This document shows positions 1 to 9,884 of a stretch of DNA of 30,190 nucleotides, piece after piece. A program made the position numbers and the translations under genes. The stretch is from the NCBI GenBank assembly GCA_964058845.1, contig CAXKVR010000142.1, forward strand, positions 1 through 30,190, given 5' to 3'. The stretch's first letter is position 1; each line of letters opens with the position of its first letter. This stretch comes from Carex sylvatica (lineage: Eukaryota > Streptophyta > Magnoliopsida > Poales > Cyperaceae). Under the pieces are notes generated by a model. The model ran no database searches, was not told the origin of the DNA, and worked only from the letters and a program-made list of their open reading frames with translations.

Positions 1-1076
1 GCAACCAAAAAAACATCTCGAAATTCATTTTTGTGTGGACAATACTTCAGGACAATAGCTGGCATGAAATGAGAAACAACCATTTGGACAAAAACTCTTA
101 ATCAATTTTAGACAATGAAGCTTCTTTATCTCAAGTTTTGTGTAGGATAATTACTAATTAAGTTGGTGCATGCTAAATTACAAACTTATGATATCCATAG
201 ATTTAGCATAGCTTTGCCAATGTCACTAAGAGAGAGAAATATGTTCCGGTGCTAGCTACCTCTAAGATTAATTAAAGTGGTGTTTTATTTATCCAGAACA
301 AAGGTATTCACTATCAATATTACCGACAACAATAATAAATAACAAGAATTATACCGTATTCTTCCTACTTGAACCAATCTTTTGGGTCTTCACTTCCTTT
401 ATCCAGCCCTCAGGTAATCCCTCTGCAGTAAGCTTGACCTGCTCTTCATTCTTATAAAAGAAAAAAACATTAATCGCATTAGTGCCTAATAGTATGAAAA
501 AAAAAAAAAACACTAAGAAATGGTTAGAATTTAGGCATTAAGAAAATCATACATTATCACCAGGATTCCCTTCAATAGTGGGTTCCGAAAGTTGACCGGA
601 GGTTTGACTGCGCAGACTTCTTTTCTAGGTGTCATAATAAAAATAACTGTCAGTAAGAATTTATCTAAAGGCTTCCAATTATGCATTGCAGTTGCCATCT
701 AAAGACTTGTTCAGATATGATTAAAAATCCCTTAGGTTGAATTTGATTGAATTTCGGCCACCAAGCTGAAATTCAACCTCGAATCTACAGACAAGCACAC
801 TGTTGTGCATACCTAAATAATGGTTCAGCACCTATTTTGAAATCCTTTTGGCCATATCTCAATGTTTAGGCATCAATCAACAGTTAAGAAAGCTTCAAAA
901 CGGGCAAAATTGGGGTCAACTGGAACCAAAAATTCAGTATTTCTAGAAAAAAAAACTCAACAATTTGAAATCTAATAACCAAAAAGAATAATTTGAACAC
1001 CACAGTTTGGCACCTGTGCTGTTGCTACAGGCTCCAAATTAAGCCCTTCAAATTTTTTCCCCTGGTGAGCAGACAT
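1..1076 (-). CDS. Methyl-CpG-binding domain (MBD) protein, 5' part, truncated by window start
   Basis: Four exons read on the minus strand: 1076-1014, 624-553, 450-355 and 44 to the window edge. All junctions are phase 0 and each intron has GT-AG ends. Exon 1 starts MSAHQGKKFEGLNLEPVATA; exon 2 is basic then acidic (KRSLRSQTSGQLSEP); exon 3 holds the hallmark start of a plant MBD, GLPEGWIKEVKTQKIG followed by SSRKNT; exon 4 (YCPHKNEFRDVFLVA) fits the following 'FRS-KDV' stretch, but loosely. Plant MBD proteins are nuclear and some bind methylated CpG; not all plant members do. The start is chosen because it opens the frame that splices correctly. Exon 1 uses a weak donor (GTGCCA). The spacing in exon 4 looks a few residues short, so divergence or decay is possible. 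Family call is good; exact orthologue is not claimed. Confidence 0.7.
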
Positions 1077-1620
1077 CTCGCGACGAACTAACGGGTCGGG
1101 TTGTGCCCACCCCGCGAGATTTGCAAGAGGAAGAGATCGAACTGATGCGCCAGAGCAAATGATAGGTGGAGGAGAGCAAAAACCTAAGAGGAATAAATCA
1201 GGAGCAAAATTCGTACAGGTCGCGGTCTGGACTAGACCGGAGTATGCATATTTAAGAAAAAACAGGGTTAAATAACAATTGTGCACGTTTATTGAAAAAA
1301 AGTAAAGAGTCTGTACAGTGCTACAGCCTACAGGCGATACTGGCAAAGTAGAATTAGGATCGTTCGTTCCGAATTCGATCTCTAATGTAGCTCAAATTTA
1401 TGTTTGAATCTGATCCGTTCGATGAGATTCGGACCTATCCGGTCAGAGATGGAAGGTAAGGGGTTCATTTAATATTCGTGCTGGAGCAGATCACGGTCCG
1501 GATCCAAACTTAAAGTTTGAGTCACTTTAGGTGAGTTGAATTCCGCAAAGTGGTTCGGACGGAGGTGGTTTTTACTTTGGGTTGGGTCGAGTCCGATCGG
1601 GTCTCATCTGGTGTTTGGTA
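1077..1620. other. Upstream region of the MBD gene, no gene recognised
   Basis: Likely holds the 5' leader and promoter of the minus-strand MBD gene; 1080-1140 is GC-richer than its surroundings. From about 1340 to 1600 the sequence has many TCGGTCC/GATCCG-like words typical of old plant repeats, with no coding frame that I trust. Confidence 0.4.
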
Positions 1621-1625
1621 CATAT

Positions 1626-1719
1626 TGACAGAGCTAATTTCGCTTCATGCAGCGCAACCTTAATTGCGAATGAAAAAGTAAATGACTAATACGCTGCTGA
1701 AGTGAAAATAGCTCTGTCA
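1626..1719. mobile_element. Small foldback MITE, about 94 bp
   Basis: The left end TGACAGAGCTAATTTCGCTT pairs with the right end as an inverted repeat of about 28 bp with a few mismatches (right arm, reverse complement: TGACAGAGCTATTTTCACTT then CAGCAGCG). The arms nearly fill the element, so it would fold as one hairpin. A 3-bp TAT flanks both sides, too short to prove a target-site duplication. The arm is related to the foldback element at 10836-10958. Confidence 0.65.
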
Positions 1720-2160
1720 TATATTCATCAAAGGGTGCTTGTGGTTCTCTGTTTAGTAGCTCTTAATCACTTCTTGCTATGGGCCATAACCAGAAATGGT
1801 GTATTTATCAGATCAGAACTCCTATAATAGCACGTTGAATAAAAGGGACTGAATGGTGTATCTGTCGAGACGATCTCAACCTTCCATCCAACAAATCCAA
1901 CTGTTGTAAATTATTGTGTTGAATATAAGATATTATACATCTATTTTATGTATCTATACGTGTACAAATTTAGTTATACATTAATTCGCCACACACACAG
2001 CCACATAAAATTTGTAATATTTAAGTCTTCATTTTCCACGCGTTTTCTTACCTTTTTTTTTCCGCCTTCTTTTCGTTTTTCCTTCCCCGTCTCCCTTTTC
2101 CTTCCCGCCTCCATTTTCTTTTTCCTTTTCATTCCTGGAGAACCAAAAGTCCCTGCGCAT
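1720..2160. other. Intergenic, nothing recognised until a pyrimidine-rich leader
   Basis: No coding frame or repeat is evident. The last 120 bases are strongly C+T rich on the plus strand, as is common just upstream of plant transcription starts. Confidence 0.4.
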
Positions 2161-2161
2161 C

Positions 2162-2260
2162 AGAGAGAGAGAGAGAGAGAGAGCGAGAGATGAGAAATGA
2201 CGGAACAGTTGCCTAGGGTTTTGCGCCACTCTTACTCTCCAGCCGCAAAACCCTAACCCT
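2162..2260 (+). promoter_or_regulatory. Promoter/leader elements: GA repeat and two telo-boxes
   Basis: A (GA)n run lies at 2162-2190, followed by AGGGTTTT at 2215-2222 and AAACCCTAACCCT at 2248-2260. Telo-boxes of this sort are known from promoters of plant ribosomal-protein and translation-related genes. They sit 16 to 60 bases before an ATG in a strong context (GCCGCCATGG, ATG at 2276), which supports a genuine 5' end of a gene here. Confidence 0.6.
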
Positions 2261-2275
2261 CCATCCAGCGCCGCC

Positions 2276-2472
2276 ATGGTACGACGTAGCATCTCTTTCT
2301 CGATCTAAGTCTCGCTCGTTTTTCTTATTCATTTTAGTTGCATTCTGTTTCTTATTTCATAATTCTGAGATCTCGATTTATTTATTTATTTTGCAATGCA
2401 TTGTGTCTCATAAGCCATTTCAACTTCTCAGGCCCTAAGAAAGGTGTGAAAGCTCTAGCCGCAAAGAAGAAG
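2276..2472 (+). CDS. 5' exons of an unrecognised basic protein (possible partial gene)
   Basis: Exon 1 would be 2276-2285 (ATGGTACGAC, donor GTAGCA) and exon 2 2432-2472 (acceptor TTCTCAG, donor GTTAGA), giving MVRRPKKGVKALAAKKK. The telo-boxes just upstream and the lysine-rich start suggest a nucleolar or ribosome-related protein, but I do not recognise the family. No following exon in the required phase was found with certainty before the DCAF8-like fragment at 2864, so the gene may be a remnant or a real gene whose other exons I missed. The very short exon 1 is an inference from phase. Confidence 0.35.
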
Positions 2473-2863
2473 GTTAGATATCTCAATCTTTTCTATTTAT
2501 TTTTACCAAATTCTGCCATTTTTCTTCATTTTGTAGCAATCCTATAAGTGGCCACTATTTCCATTGACCATTTTTATTTTGGCTTATTAAGTGCTTGAGA
2601 TTGTTTTTATGTTACTGGGTTTTATATTACAACAGTCAGCATTCATCTTTGGATTTTTCAGTAATTTGGGTTTTCAGAATGGATTCTGAATGTCAGTATG
2701 TTACAGAGGTATAATCATATTTTGTTCTTTACAAATCGTTTACTATTTGTACGTTTTTGTTATTTTGAATAATATATTGAAAATCATTTATCTGACTTTT
2801 AATTGAATTCTGAATTGTTATAAGAATCAATAGGTACAAATTAACTGCGAAAGTTTCAATCAG

Positions 2864-3013
2864 GTCAGATTGGTAAGATCAAGGAGGATGGTGGAGCAAA
2901 CAAAAAGAAAATTGGGTCTCATAGTGGTAGTGTCCACACTCCACAATATAACAATTGAACCCGGTAGCTCACATGTATTCTACAGCTGTGGTGAAGACGG
3001 GTTAGTTCAACAT
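2864..3013 (+). pseudogene. Single broken exon of a DCAF8-like WD40 protein
   Basis: The exon is bounded by an acceptor-like CAATCAG and a donor-like GTACGT. The first part reads GQIGKIKEDGGANKKKIG then SHSGSVH; after a shift of frame it continues TIEPGSSHVFYSCGEDGLVQ then H. This is the conserved segment of plant DCAF8-type WD40 proteins (substrate receptors of CUL4-DDB1 ubiquitin ligases), where GRVHKLAIEPGSPHIFYSCG is typical. About 7 extra bases between the two parts break the frame and bring a stop. No neighbouring DCAF8 exon was seen on either side, so this is a lone exon copy with its splice sites, not a functional gene. Confidence 0.75.
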
Positions 3014-3947
3014 GTACGTGTTTTTAGCATCTGATTTTCTTTGCTACTCTCTTTAGATTCTCTGCACTTTAAGGCTCTAAATTCAATTGATGTATACAAG
3101 CTAAACTTATTCATTGGATTGATTGAGTGATAATGTTGCTATATAGATTCAGAAGCTTAGTGCTTGTGCTTTTATTGGAAAGAATTCTAGCCAGTCCGAA
3201 TTGAATTCAAGTGATCTGGTCATATAGGATCTTGATGCCACTATAATAAAGTAATATTTATTTTATGAGACTATTTATGTATGTCATGTTATCAAAGGAT
3301 TTTTTATAAAAAGTTTGATTATGTACCAGTCCAGTTATGTACCCAAAAAGGGCAATTATGGTATTTGCTATCTTTTTGGTACCACACTGGTACGAGGTGT
3401 TATAAAGGGCAATCCAGTTATGTATCTAAACCGTCCGATCAGAATCTGCTGAAAAGCTGATTTGTTGTCATTTTCTCATCTCTTAAGTTTACTTTTATTG
3501 TCACTCCCATACAGATAGAGACACAAATATGACTGTAGTCCAACAAGAAGATTTGTATTGTATTTGTTAGTATCATCTTAGCACTTTGGGAAAATACCCA
3601 CATGTTGTTGGTTCCAATTTTGTCTGGGCATGTATCTGTCGGTGCCAAGGCAATCAAAGGAATGCATACTTTCAGATGACCAAAGGAATCAGGCCCAGAT
3701 AATGCAACATCTAAATTCTGAATATTTCATAATTGGATGAACTAGGAACTAAACAGTAAACTTTAATTTTTTTTTAGGAGGGGTAGTAGGAATTATGAAA
3801 GAAGATCAATCTCTTACCAGCAAATACTGGGAGCCAAGCTCTAATGCCAATCCAGTGAGGCACTGTTTTCTTTAGATTTTCCTTTAGTTAAATATTTAGA
3901 TGTTTTGTGTTTTTCAATTTTACGTACTAATTGTTTCAACTTTGCAG
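3014..3947. other. Intron-like or intergenic stretch, no gene recognised
   Basis: The stretch is AT-rich. A short open frame at 3770-3880 (GIMKEDQSLTSKYWEPSSNA) has a coding look but no family resemblance that I can name. The words 'ccagttatgta' at 3330 and 3416 are a short direct repeat. Confidence 0.3.
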
Positions 3948-4121
3948 AAATTGCAACATCCAATTTTGGATAAACTTTTCATGTGGTCTCTGGCTTGTCT
4001 TGGTGCCTCTACAATGGATTTCTCCCTATACTTTTTGGGTATGGCTTCTTTTCAATCTACATATTCGAATTTATGTGATGTATTTTCTCCAATAGGAACG
4101 GTTGATTGGCTAGACAAATGA
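3948..4121 (+). CDS. Exon pair of unknown protein, possible gene remnant
   Basis: An open stretch with acceptor TTTGCAG and donor GTATGG (3948-4038) reads KLQHPILDKLFMWSLACLGA then STMDFSLYFLG. An acceptor AATAG at 4095 lets it continue in phase as TVDWLDK followed by TGA at 4119-4121. The segment is hydrophobic in the middle and could cross a membrane once. I do not recognise the family. It lies in the same orientation as the pieces at 2276 and 2864, but the reading phases do not join them convincingly. A further open stretch without an ATG at 4378-4527 (GLGSDFFWRENSSNIVDKDE) may belong to the same decayed locus. Confidence 0.25.
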   Translation, partial: KLQHPILDKLFMWSLACLGASTMDFSLYFLGMASFQSTYSNLCDVFSPIGTVDWLDK

Positions 4122-4194
4122 CCTTGTTAATGGCTTTCTGTGATAACATTGGAAATTATCATTTACACAACAAAACAAAACAAAACCAGTAAAA

Positions 4195-4262
4195 AATTAT
4201 TTATGTGAACATAATTAATTTTTTTATTTTTGATAATTATTTATGTGAACATAATTAATTTT
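4195..4262. repeat. Tandem direct repeat, 28-bp unit, 40-bp period
   Basis: AATTATTTATGTGAACATAA plus TTAATTTT occurs at 4195-4222 and again at 4235-4262 without mismatch. Confidence 0.85.
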
Positions 4263-4527
4263 AGGACTTGTATGCAACTCAAACATAAATTATCATTTAC
4301 TCAAGAGATTACTCTGGTTTGAAATTTTTCTCTTTACAATTAGCATTTAAATTTGTATATAAGATTCCTTTTATTAATTTCATATTGATTTTCGAGGATT
4401 AGGTTCAGATTTCTTCTGGAGAGAGAATTCATCGAATATTGTTGACAAGGATGAAAGTCATATAAAATTAAAATTTTGGTTTGTAGGCATTTACTTATAT
4501 TACCTCAATAGTAAATTATTCGGCTGA

Positions 4528-5077
4528 ATTATTTTATCAAATATTTTTTATGCTTTCAGTTTGATCCATCAAAAGCTTAAGAAGCTCGGTCCAAGTTAAG
4601 TTTGCGCATGCAAGCATTTGTACTCTATGCATTGGAAATGATCTGTCTAATTTATTCAAATCTTGGTGCATAATATTTTATAGGCTTATAGGAAGACCCT
4701 ATGGTTATAAAATTTCGCCTAATTTTTTTATGCACGGCCTATTTAAGTTGTATAGTAGATATTTGTAGTCTTAACAAAAAGTTCCCTTTATGAACTCCTA
4801 TTTATTTACTTTAAACTTTTTTTTTTGTGAACCAACAGTTGGTGGCACCAAATAGATTGACATATAGCCACCATTTAAGCCTAGAAAGAAAGAAAGTAAT
4901 TGATTTAGTGAAAACAAAATAATGTTGCAACATTGCTTTATTAACTAAAGTATATAAATGTTTACAGTATAAAATTAAGAAATTATCGAGTTTCACGCCC
5001 CCATCAAGGAGAGTTTCGCTAATTGATAGAGACTTATAAGGATGACCCACATCCCTATCTTTACAATTTGAACTCCA
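4528..5077. other. Intergenic, no gene recognised
   Basis: AT-rich. At 4560 an acceptor-like TTTCAG precedes a short reading FDPSKA then stop, which could be a terminal exon of the decayed locus upstream, but this is too short to support. Confidence 0.3.
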
Positions 5078-5160
5078 ACATTTTCATCTGATTTCTATCT
5101 GGCAGTCTCTGCCATGTAATGTAAATTTAACCAAAAAAAAAAAACATTTTTATCTGATTT
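5078..5160 (+). mobile_element. 5'-truncated poly(A) retro-insertion with target-site duplication
   Basis: The flanks ACATTTTCATCTGATTT (5078-5094) and ACATTTTTATCTGATTT (5144-5160) are a 17-bp duplication with one mismatch. Between them is a 49-bp insert ending in A12. This is what LINE-type target-primed reverse transcription leaves: a 3' tail, poly(A) and a long target duplication. The source element (ending in GTAATGTAAATTTAACC) is not identified. Confidence 0.8.
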
Positions 5161-5688
5161 GTGCAGTTAATACATCTATCACCCAAGGATACGCGGATTC
5201 CACCTTCCATAAGCACTAAATACATTTAATTTTTAGAAAAAAATATAAGATTGATTATAACCTCCAATTCTTTAATAATTGATTTTCAATTTTTAGAGAA
5301 GCAATCAACTCTATCATACACATACTTTTATGCACCATGACTTTGTGTGACGATTAACTATAAGGAGAGAGTGAGAGAAAAATATTCCACATAAAAAAAA
5401 TTCACACTCGTATAATTAAATTTAACAAATCCATTATAATACAAATATCACATTTAAAAAAAAAATCAAAATAGATTTTCAATCCCCACAACAATGTGTG
5501 GGCCCTTAACTAGTCTTAATTTATGTTGCATTGATGCTTATCCAACGGTTTATTTTATCCAATCATAATTAGGGTGTACATGGCGAGGAATGAAAGGTAG
5601 AGGAGAAAAAAAAATGATGTTTATTTTATTTTGGAATTCTAAATTTAAGAAAGTGAAGAAAAATTAGTCAAGAATAATAACATTTTTT
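5161..5688. other. Intergenic, no gene recognised
   Basis: AT-rich, with several A- and T-runs and no convincing coding frame. Confidence 0.4.
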
Positions 5689-5974
5689 TTTTAAGATTTG
5701 TTCTCCTTATTGGTTATTTCTTTTATTCTTATTTTTTTTCTTCACAAATCGGGAGGACTCGAAACATAACATACTCGGATTGTGATTGCATTGTAGGTTC
5801 TATTCTATCATGCAATTATAAACTTGATTAATTTTAAGATTTGTTCTCCTTATTGGTTATTTCTTTTATTCTTATTTTTTTTCTTCACAAATCGGGAGGA
5901 CTCGAAACATAACATACTCGGATTGTGATTGCATTGTAGGTTCTATTCTATCATGCAATTATAAACTTGATTAA
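5689..5974. repeat. Exact tandem duplication, 143-bp unit x2
   Basis: Positions 5689-5831 and 5832-5974 match base for base by eye, starting TTTTAAGATTTGTTCTCC and ending AACTTGATTAA. No mismatch was found, so the duplication is very recent or is an assembly artefact. The unit resembles sequence near 7090-7180, so the underlying repeat is older. Confidence 0.9.
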
Positions 5975-6003
5975 TTTTTTAGTGTATAAAAATAGTACTA
6001 CAT

Positions 6004-6262
6004 GTGGGGAAAAAATATATTTTTGAAAGATCTTGCTTTTCTTTTGAAACTAGTGGAATCTTTTTAATAAAAAAAAAATTACATTTGATATTGTTATTGG
6101 ACTGAATGAATGTTTATTAGAACTTAAGTGCATGCATTTTTATATACAGGTACACTAATCTAGTCTAAGATTCTCCACTAGCTGTCATGTAAGTTTGAAT
6201 AACTTAAAATATTGACAGTTATTTGAAGTTCATGTACTTTTAATAACATATACGATTGTGAA
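6004..6262. repeat. Uninterrupted copy of a dispersed repeat
   Basis: It shares AAAGATCTTGCTTTTCTTTT, ACTAGTGGAAT, TTGTTATTGGACYGAATGAA and TTATTTGAAGTTCATGTA with 8311-8579 and 9245-9300. In the second copy the 665-bp element at 8580-9244 is inserted, so this copy approximates the empty site. Confidence 0.75.
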
Positions 6263-7200
6263 TTTCTCTATTTTATTAAGCAAACATATGATTGTACATT
6301 TCACACTAAATTCATGTAAACACATAAACTATTTATGAAATCACATGAGTATTGTTTTATCATATTTAAAGTGTGGCGGTCCATTACTATTTGTATGACC
6401 TATAACTTTTAAATAAGTACATACGGCATAATTACCGAGAACTTAAAATCCCGATAAGTATATTGATAAAAAGATCATGACACCCAAGTAATATAAAAAG
6501 TATACTGAAATTTGAAAAAATAATTAATTAAAGTAATAAACGATCTTATTAGTTGTTATGCAAAATGGTTATTATAGAGATAATAGAGAAAATCAATTAT
6601 AAGAAAGTAATTGTGAATTATAATTCTAAATTTCTCTAAATATTATGAGTTATGATCATTATTTTGTGTTGTACTTCAGTGCAATTGAAGTAATGTATAA
6701 TTTAGGAAGTGTTGACTTAAGTTATTTGAGTCTTGAAATAATAAAATTAAAATAAATAAAGTAAAAAAACTTCATATCAGTATAAATGGAGGAGCTAGCG
6801 AAACGAGAAGATAAGAGCACTGCTTTTTTTATATTTCACAATTTATTTTATTTCAAATATGTTCTTATCAATTGAATTTTTATTTGAACATTTTTTTTCT
6901 AAAGTTCAATTTTGTGTCATTGCCCGAAAGCCGTATAATAAAAGTAATTAGACAGAGGAGAAATGTTTGGAGAACCGTTAGTCTTTTGTATTCCGAGCCA
7001 GTAAATTATATATATTTTTTAAACTTCATTTTGATAAAATTTATTTCATATTTTATTGATATTTTTTCATTGTTTATTATAATTTCATTATCTTTTTAGT
7101 TAAGACTCAAATTTTGATTGAATCGTAGAGTCTATGCTTTCGTGCCAAATTTGCAATTATAAATATTGACCGAATATTAAAAATAAAAGAGAAATGTTCT
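6263..7200. other. AT-rich intergenic stretch, nothing recognised
   Basis: No gene or RNA recognised; short open frames here are AT-driven and lack family resemblance. Confidence 0.4.
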
Positions 7201-8294
7201 GGTACCTCGAGCCATCATATCCGAGCACGTCCCCCAAGTAGTTTAACAGAAAAACCTTTCAATATTGTCTAATTTTTATTTTCAGCGCTAATATCCAAAC
7301 ATTTAAAGCTATGTTTATAACATTTTAAAATGTTACTCGCAAGCATATAAACCTCTGTCTGAAAGCATTTTTAGATAGTTTTAACTCTCAACTATTTTTG
7401 TCTTCAAGCCAAAAAAGAAAAGATTCTTTTCAACCACTATTTTTTATTTTTTTCTCTGATCATTATAATTTATTTTTTCGATGATCCGTGATAAATTTTA
7501 CGAATTAAAAATACGAACATTTTATCTTTCAAATAAGATCCATAAAAAAATACTTTTGAGTAATTTTAAAGTCATTTATTTTTTTTTAAAATAAAACTCA
7601 TGAGCACTTTAAATTTTCAAGTTTTTAAATCTCAGTCTACAACTATTAAAATTTTCAAAAGCTTTGTACATAAGTTTTATATGCTTTGTAAATGCAGTGT
7701 TATTGTTGAGGTTTATATGCTTTGAAGTGTTATTGTTGAGGTTTAAATTCTTTGTACATGAGGTTTATATATTTTATTCTAAAGATTTAAAGTGTTATTA
7801 ATGAGGTTTATATGCTTGTAAATAGATGTTTAAATTATTTTGAAGTAAAATATAAAAAAAATGAAAGTCACTGATATTTAAAGTGGTAAAAAAAATTACG
7901 ACACAAATATAATTCGAAAGTTATTCTTTATAGATCTCATTTGAAAGAGAAAATTGGATAAAAAACGTTCATATTTTTAGATTCGCAAAATTCATCAAGA
8001 ATCGTCGAGAAAATGGATGTGAATGATCAGAAAAAAAAAGCAGGTGAAATGAATCTTTTCGTTTTTGGCTTGAAAACAAAAGTAGCTAAGAGACTATACA
8101 GATTTAGAATTTTAATACTTGCAAATGGAGGTTTAAATGCTTGTGAGTAGCATTATAAAATGTTATAAATAGAGTTTTAAATGTTTAGATATTAGCACTG
8201 AAAATTAAAGTTAGATAACATTGAAAGTTTTTTCTATTAAACTACTCGGAGAACAAGCTCAGATATTTTATTTGAGATACAATTATCAGGTTCC
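7201..8294. mobile_element. Foldback (long-TIR) element, about 1.1 kb, family F1
   Basis: The first about 400 bases match the reverse complement of the last about 400, for example AGTAGTTTAACAGAAAAACC near 7237 against AGTAGTTTAATAGAAAAAAC from the right arm. The ends are GGTACCT on the left and GGAACCT on the right arm. The centre (7660-7830) carries repeated AGGTTTATATGCTTTG words. There is no transposase reading frame, so it is non-autonomous. A related element with the same arm sequences (CTCATTTGAAA, CGTTC, TTTTAGATTCGCAAAATTC) lies at about 28180-29264. No clear target duplication was found. Confidence 0.75.
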
Positions 8295-8570
8295 TAAAAA
8301 AATAGTTAATGTGGGAAGAAACATTTTTTTAAAGATCTTGCTTTTCTTTTAAAACTAGTGGAATATGTTTTATGTATAAAAACTAATATTTGAATATTAA
8401 ATACAATCATACAACCATAATAATTAATTGAGCCCATCGACTCTAATTCCTCCCTTTTATTGTTATTGGACCGAATGAATATTTAATAGAATTTAAGTGG
8501 ATGATTATTTTTATATGCATAAAACACGAATCGATTCTGTCCGGTAATTTTGAACAGTTGACAATATCAA

Positions 8571-9253
8571 CAATTACTTCGGCCATTTTTATTAATATTC
8601 TTAAAAAAAACAAAATTTTAAAAATATCCTTTGATTTCATTTTTTTTTATAAATGCTCCGACCGCCTGAGCTTGAGAAGGCCCAAAACACCAAGCGGACC
8701 GTCTGAAACAGAGGCGGGTCAAACCCCCAAGCAGACTGCCCGTGGGACAGGCGGTCCGTTATACATAGTAGACCGCTTCCCTGCAGGCGGTTTGCTATGA
8801 ATCCCTATAAATTCCGTTTTTTTCTCTCCTGCCCATTTCATATTGTTAGTCTAAACATTCCAACCGATACCCTGCACGTGTACAGTAATCAACGAAGGGG
8901 AGAGAGATGTGGCAGTGGAGAGAGGGTGGTGAGGCGCCGGCCGGCAGACCACAGGGCGGAGCAGCAGGTGGAGAGGGGTTTTTATTTTATTTTTTTGCTT
9001 TGTGCCAAGCGAAGAGAAATGAGACAGAGAGGTAGAGAGCGGGGCAGGTAGGTTTAGTAGGTCGGCCTGAGTGGGGGGGGGGGGGGGGCGGTCTCCTTGA
9101 CCTATGGCCCGTCTCAGAGTGAGGTGGTTTGCTGGATTTCTGAGTTGCCGGAGGGGCAGTGGTCAGGACATATTTAAAAAAAAAAATCAACTTCGGAGTT
9201 ATTTTTAAAATTAAGTTTTTGGGAGGTATTAATAAAAATGGCTGCAATTATTT
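8571..9253. mobile_element. Mutator-like element, 665 bp, GC-rich core, 9-bp target duplication
   Basis: Target duplications are CAATTACTT (8571-8579) and CAATTATTT (9245-9253). The element runs 8580-9244 with terminal inverted repeats CGGCCATTTTTATTAATA and, on the other end, CAGCCATTTTTATTAATA; weaker pairing extends inward. The 9-bp duplication is typical of Mutator-like transposons. The core, about 8650-9130, is far richer in G+C than the flanks and contains repeated GCGGTCCG/ACCGCCTG-type words, a GA-rich part and a G16 run. No transposase is present. A GC-rich passenger could mean captured genomic sequence (Pack-MULE), but no captured gene was recognised. Confidence 0.8.
9073..9088 (+). 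repeat. Poly-G run, G16
   Basis: Sixteen consecutive G inside the GC-rich core of the Mutator-like element. The length is liable to sequencing error. Confidence 0.9.
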
Positions 9254-9706
9254 GAAGTTCATGTATTTTTAATAACATATATATATATAGCATATACGTC
9301 TATGGTTAAATAAATGAGCAACGACTGGTCAACGAATAATTCACAAGTTAAATTTTGATATTTTAAATATTGATCTATATTCACTTATTTAACGAAAAAA
9401 ATATTTCAAGTCCATGTATTTTTAATAACGAAAAAAAATCTCTATTCACTTAAAATTTATCAGCCATCAGTATTGAGATGATGGCATTAGTGCTGCTGTG
9501 TGGGACCTTCAGTGAGTTTTTTTTTTTGCTTTTTTCAATTCTAATTTGATTAATTAATTAATTAATATCTCTGCATGGGGACTTTCAAAAAGAGGAAGTG
9601 TAATGGAAGGAAAAGAACAGAAAGAAAGTAAATTCCTCTTCTACATTTCAAATAGGAGGTGAACAAAATCATCGAATTTCTATATACAGTTTATCACCGA
9701 ATTCAG
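9254..9706. other. Intergenic, continuation of the dispersed repeat then unique-looking DNA
   Basis: The first about 50 bases finish the interrupted repeat copy; a (TA)n run lies at 9274-9288. TTCATGTATTTTTAATAACG-like words recur at 9260 and 9411. No gene seen. Confidence 0.4.
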
Positions 9707-9884
9707 ATCCTCTCCGGTATTGTAACAGAGAATCTTTTAGAATTATTGGATCTGGACCGTTCATTTTAACTTGGCACAAATCTCAAAGCCCAATAATACT
9801 GCCCCTGTTCTAGCCCGAATCTCAAAGCAGTTGAGAGTCTCAAACTGTAAAGTGAAGAGAATCTTTTACAATATTGGAGAGGAT
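9707..9884. mobile_element. MITE-like inverted-repeat element, about 178 bp
   Basis: The left end ATCCTCTCCGGTATTGTAAC pairs with the right end, whose reverse complement is ATCCTCTCCAATATTGTAAA. Both arms continue with AGA..TCTT. No target duplication was identified. Confidence 0.6.

Noticed and set aside
2029..2292. Lys/Glu-rich open frame on the minus strand
   Set aside because: It is a by-product of the CT/GA-rich promoter and leader on the plus strand; no family resemblance.
3439..3657. Open frame of 72 codons on the minus strand
   Set aside because: No domain, no splice logic, and composition like the surrounding intergenic DNA.
8501..9247. Three open frames in the GC-rich part, both strands
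   Set aside because: They fall in a Mutator-like element, have biased composition and cross its borders; GC-rich DNA has few stop codons.
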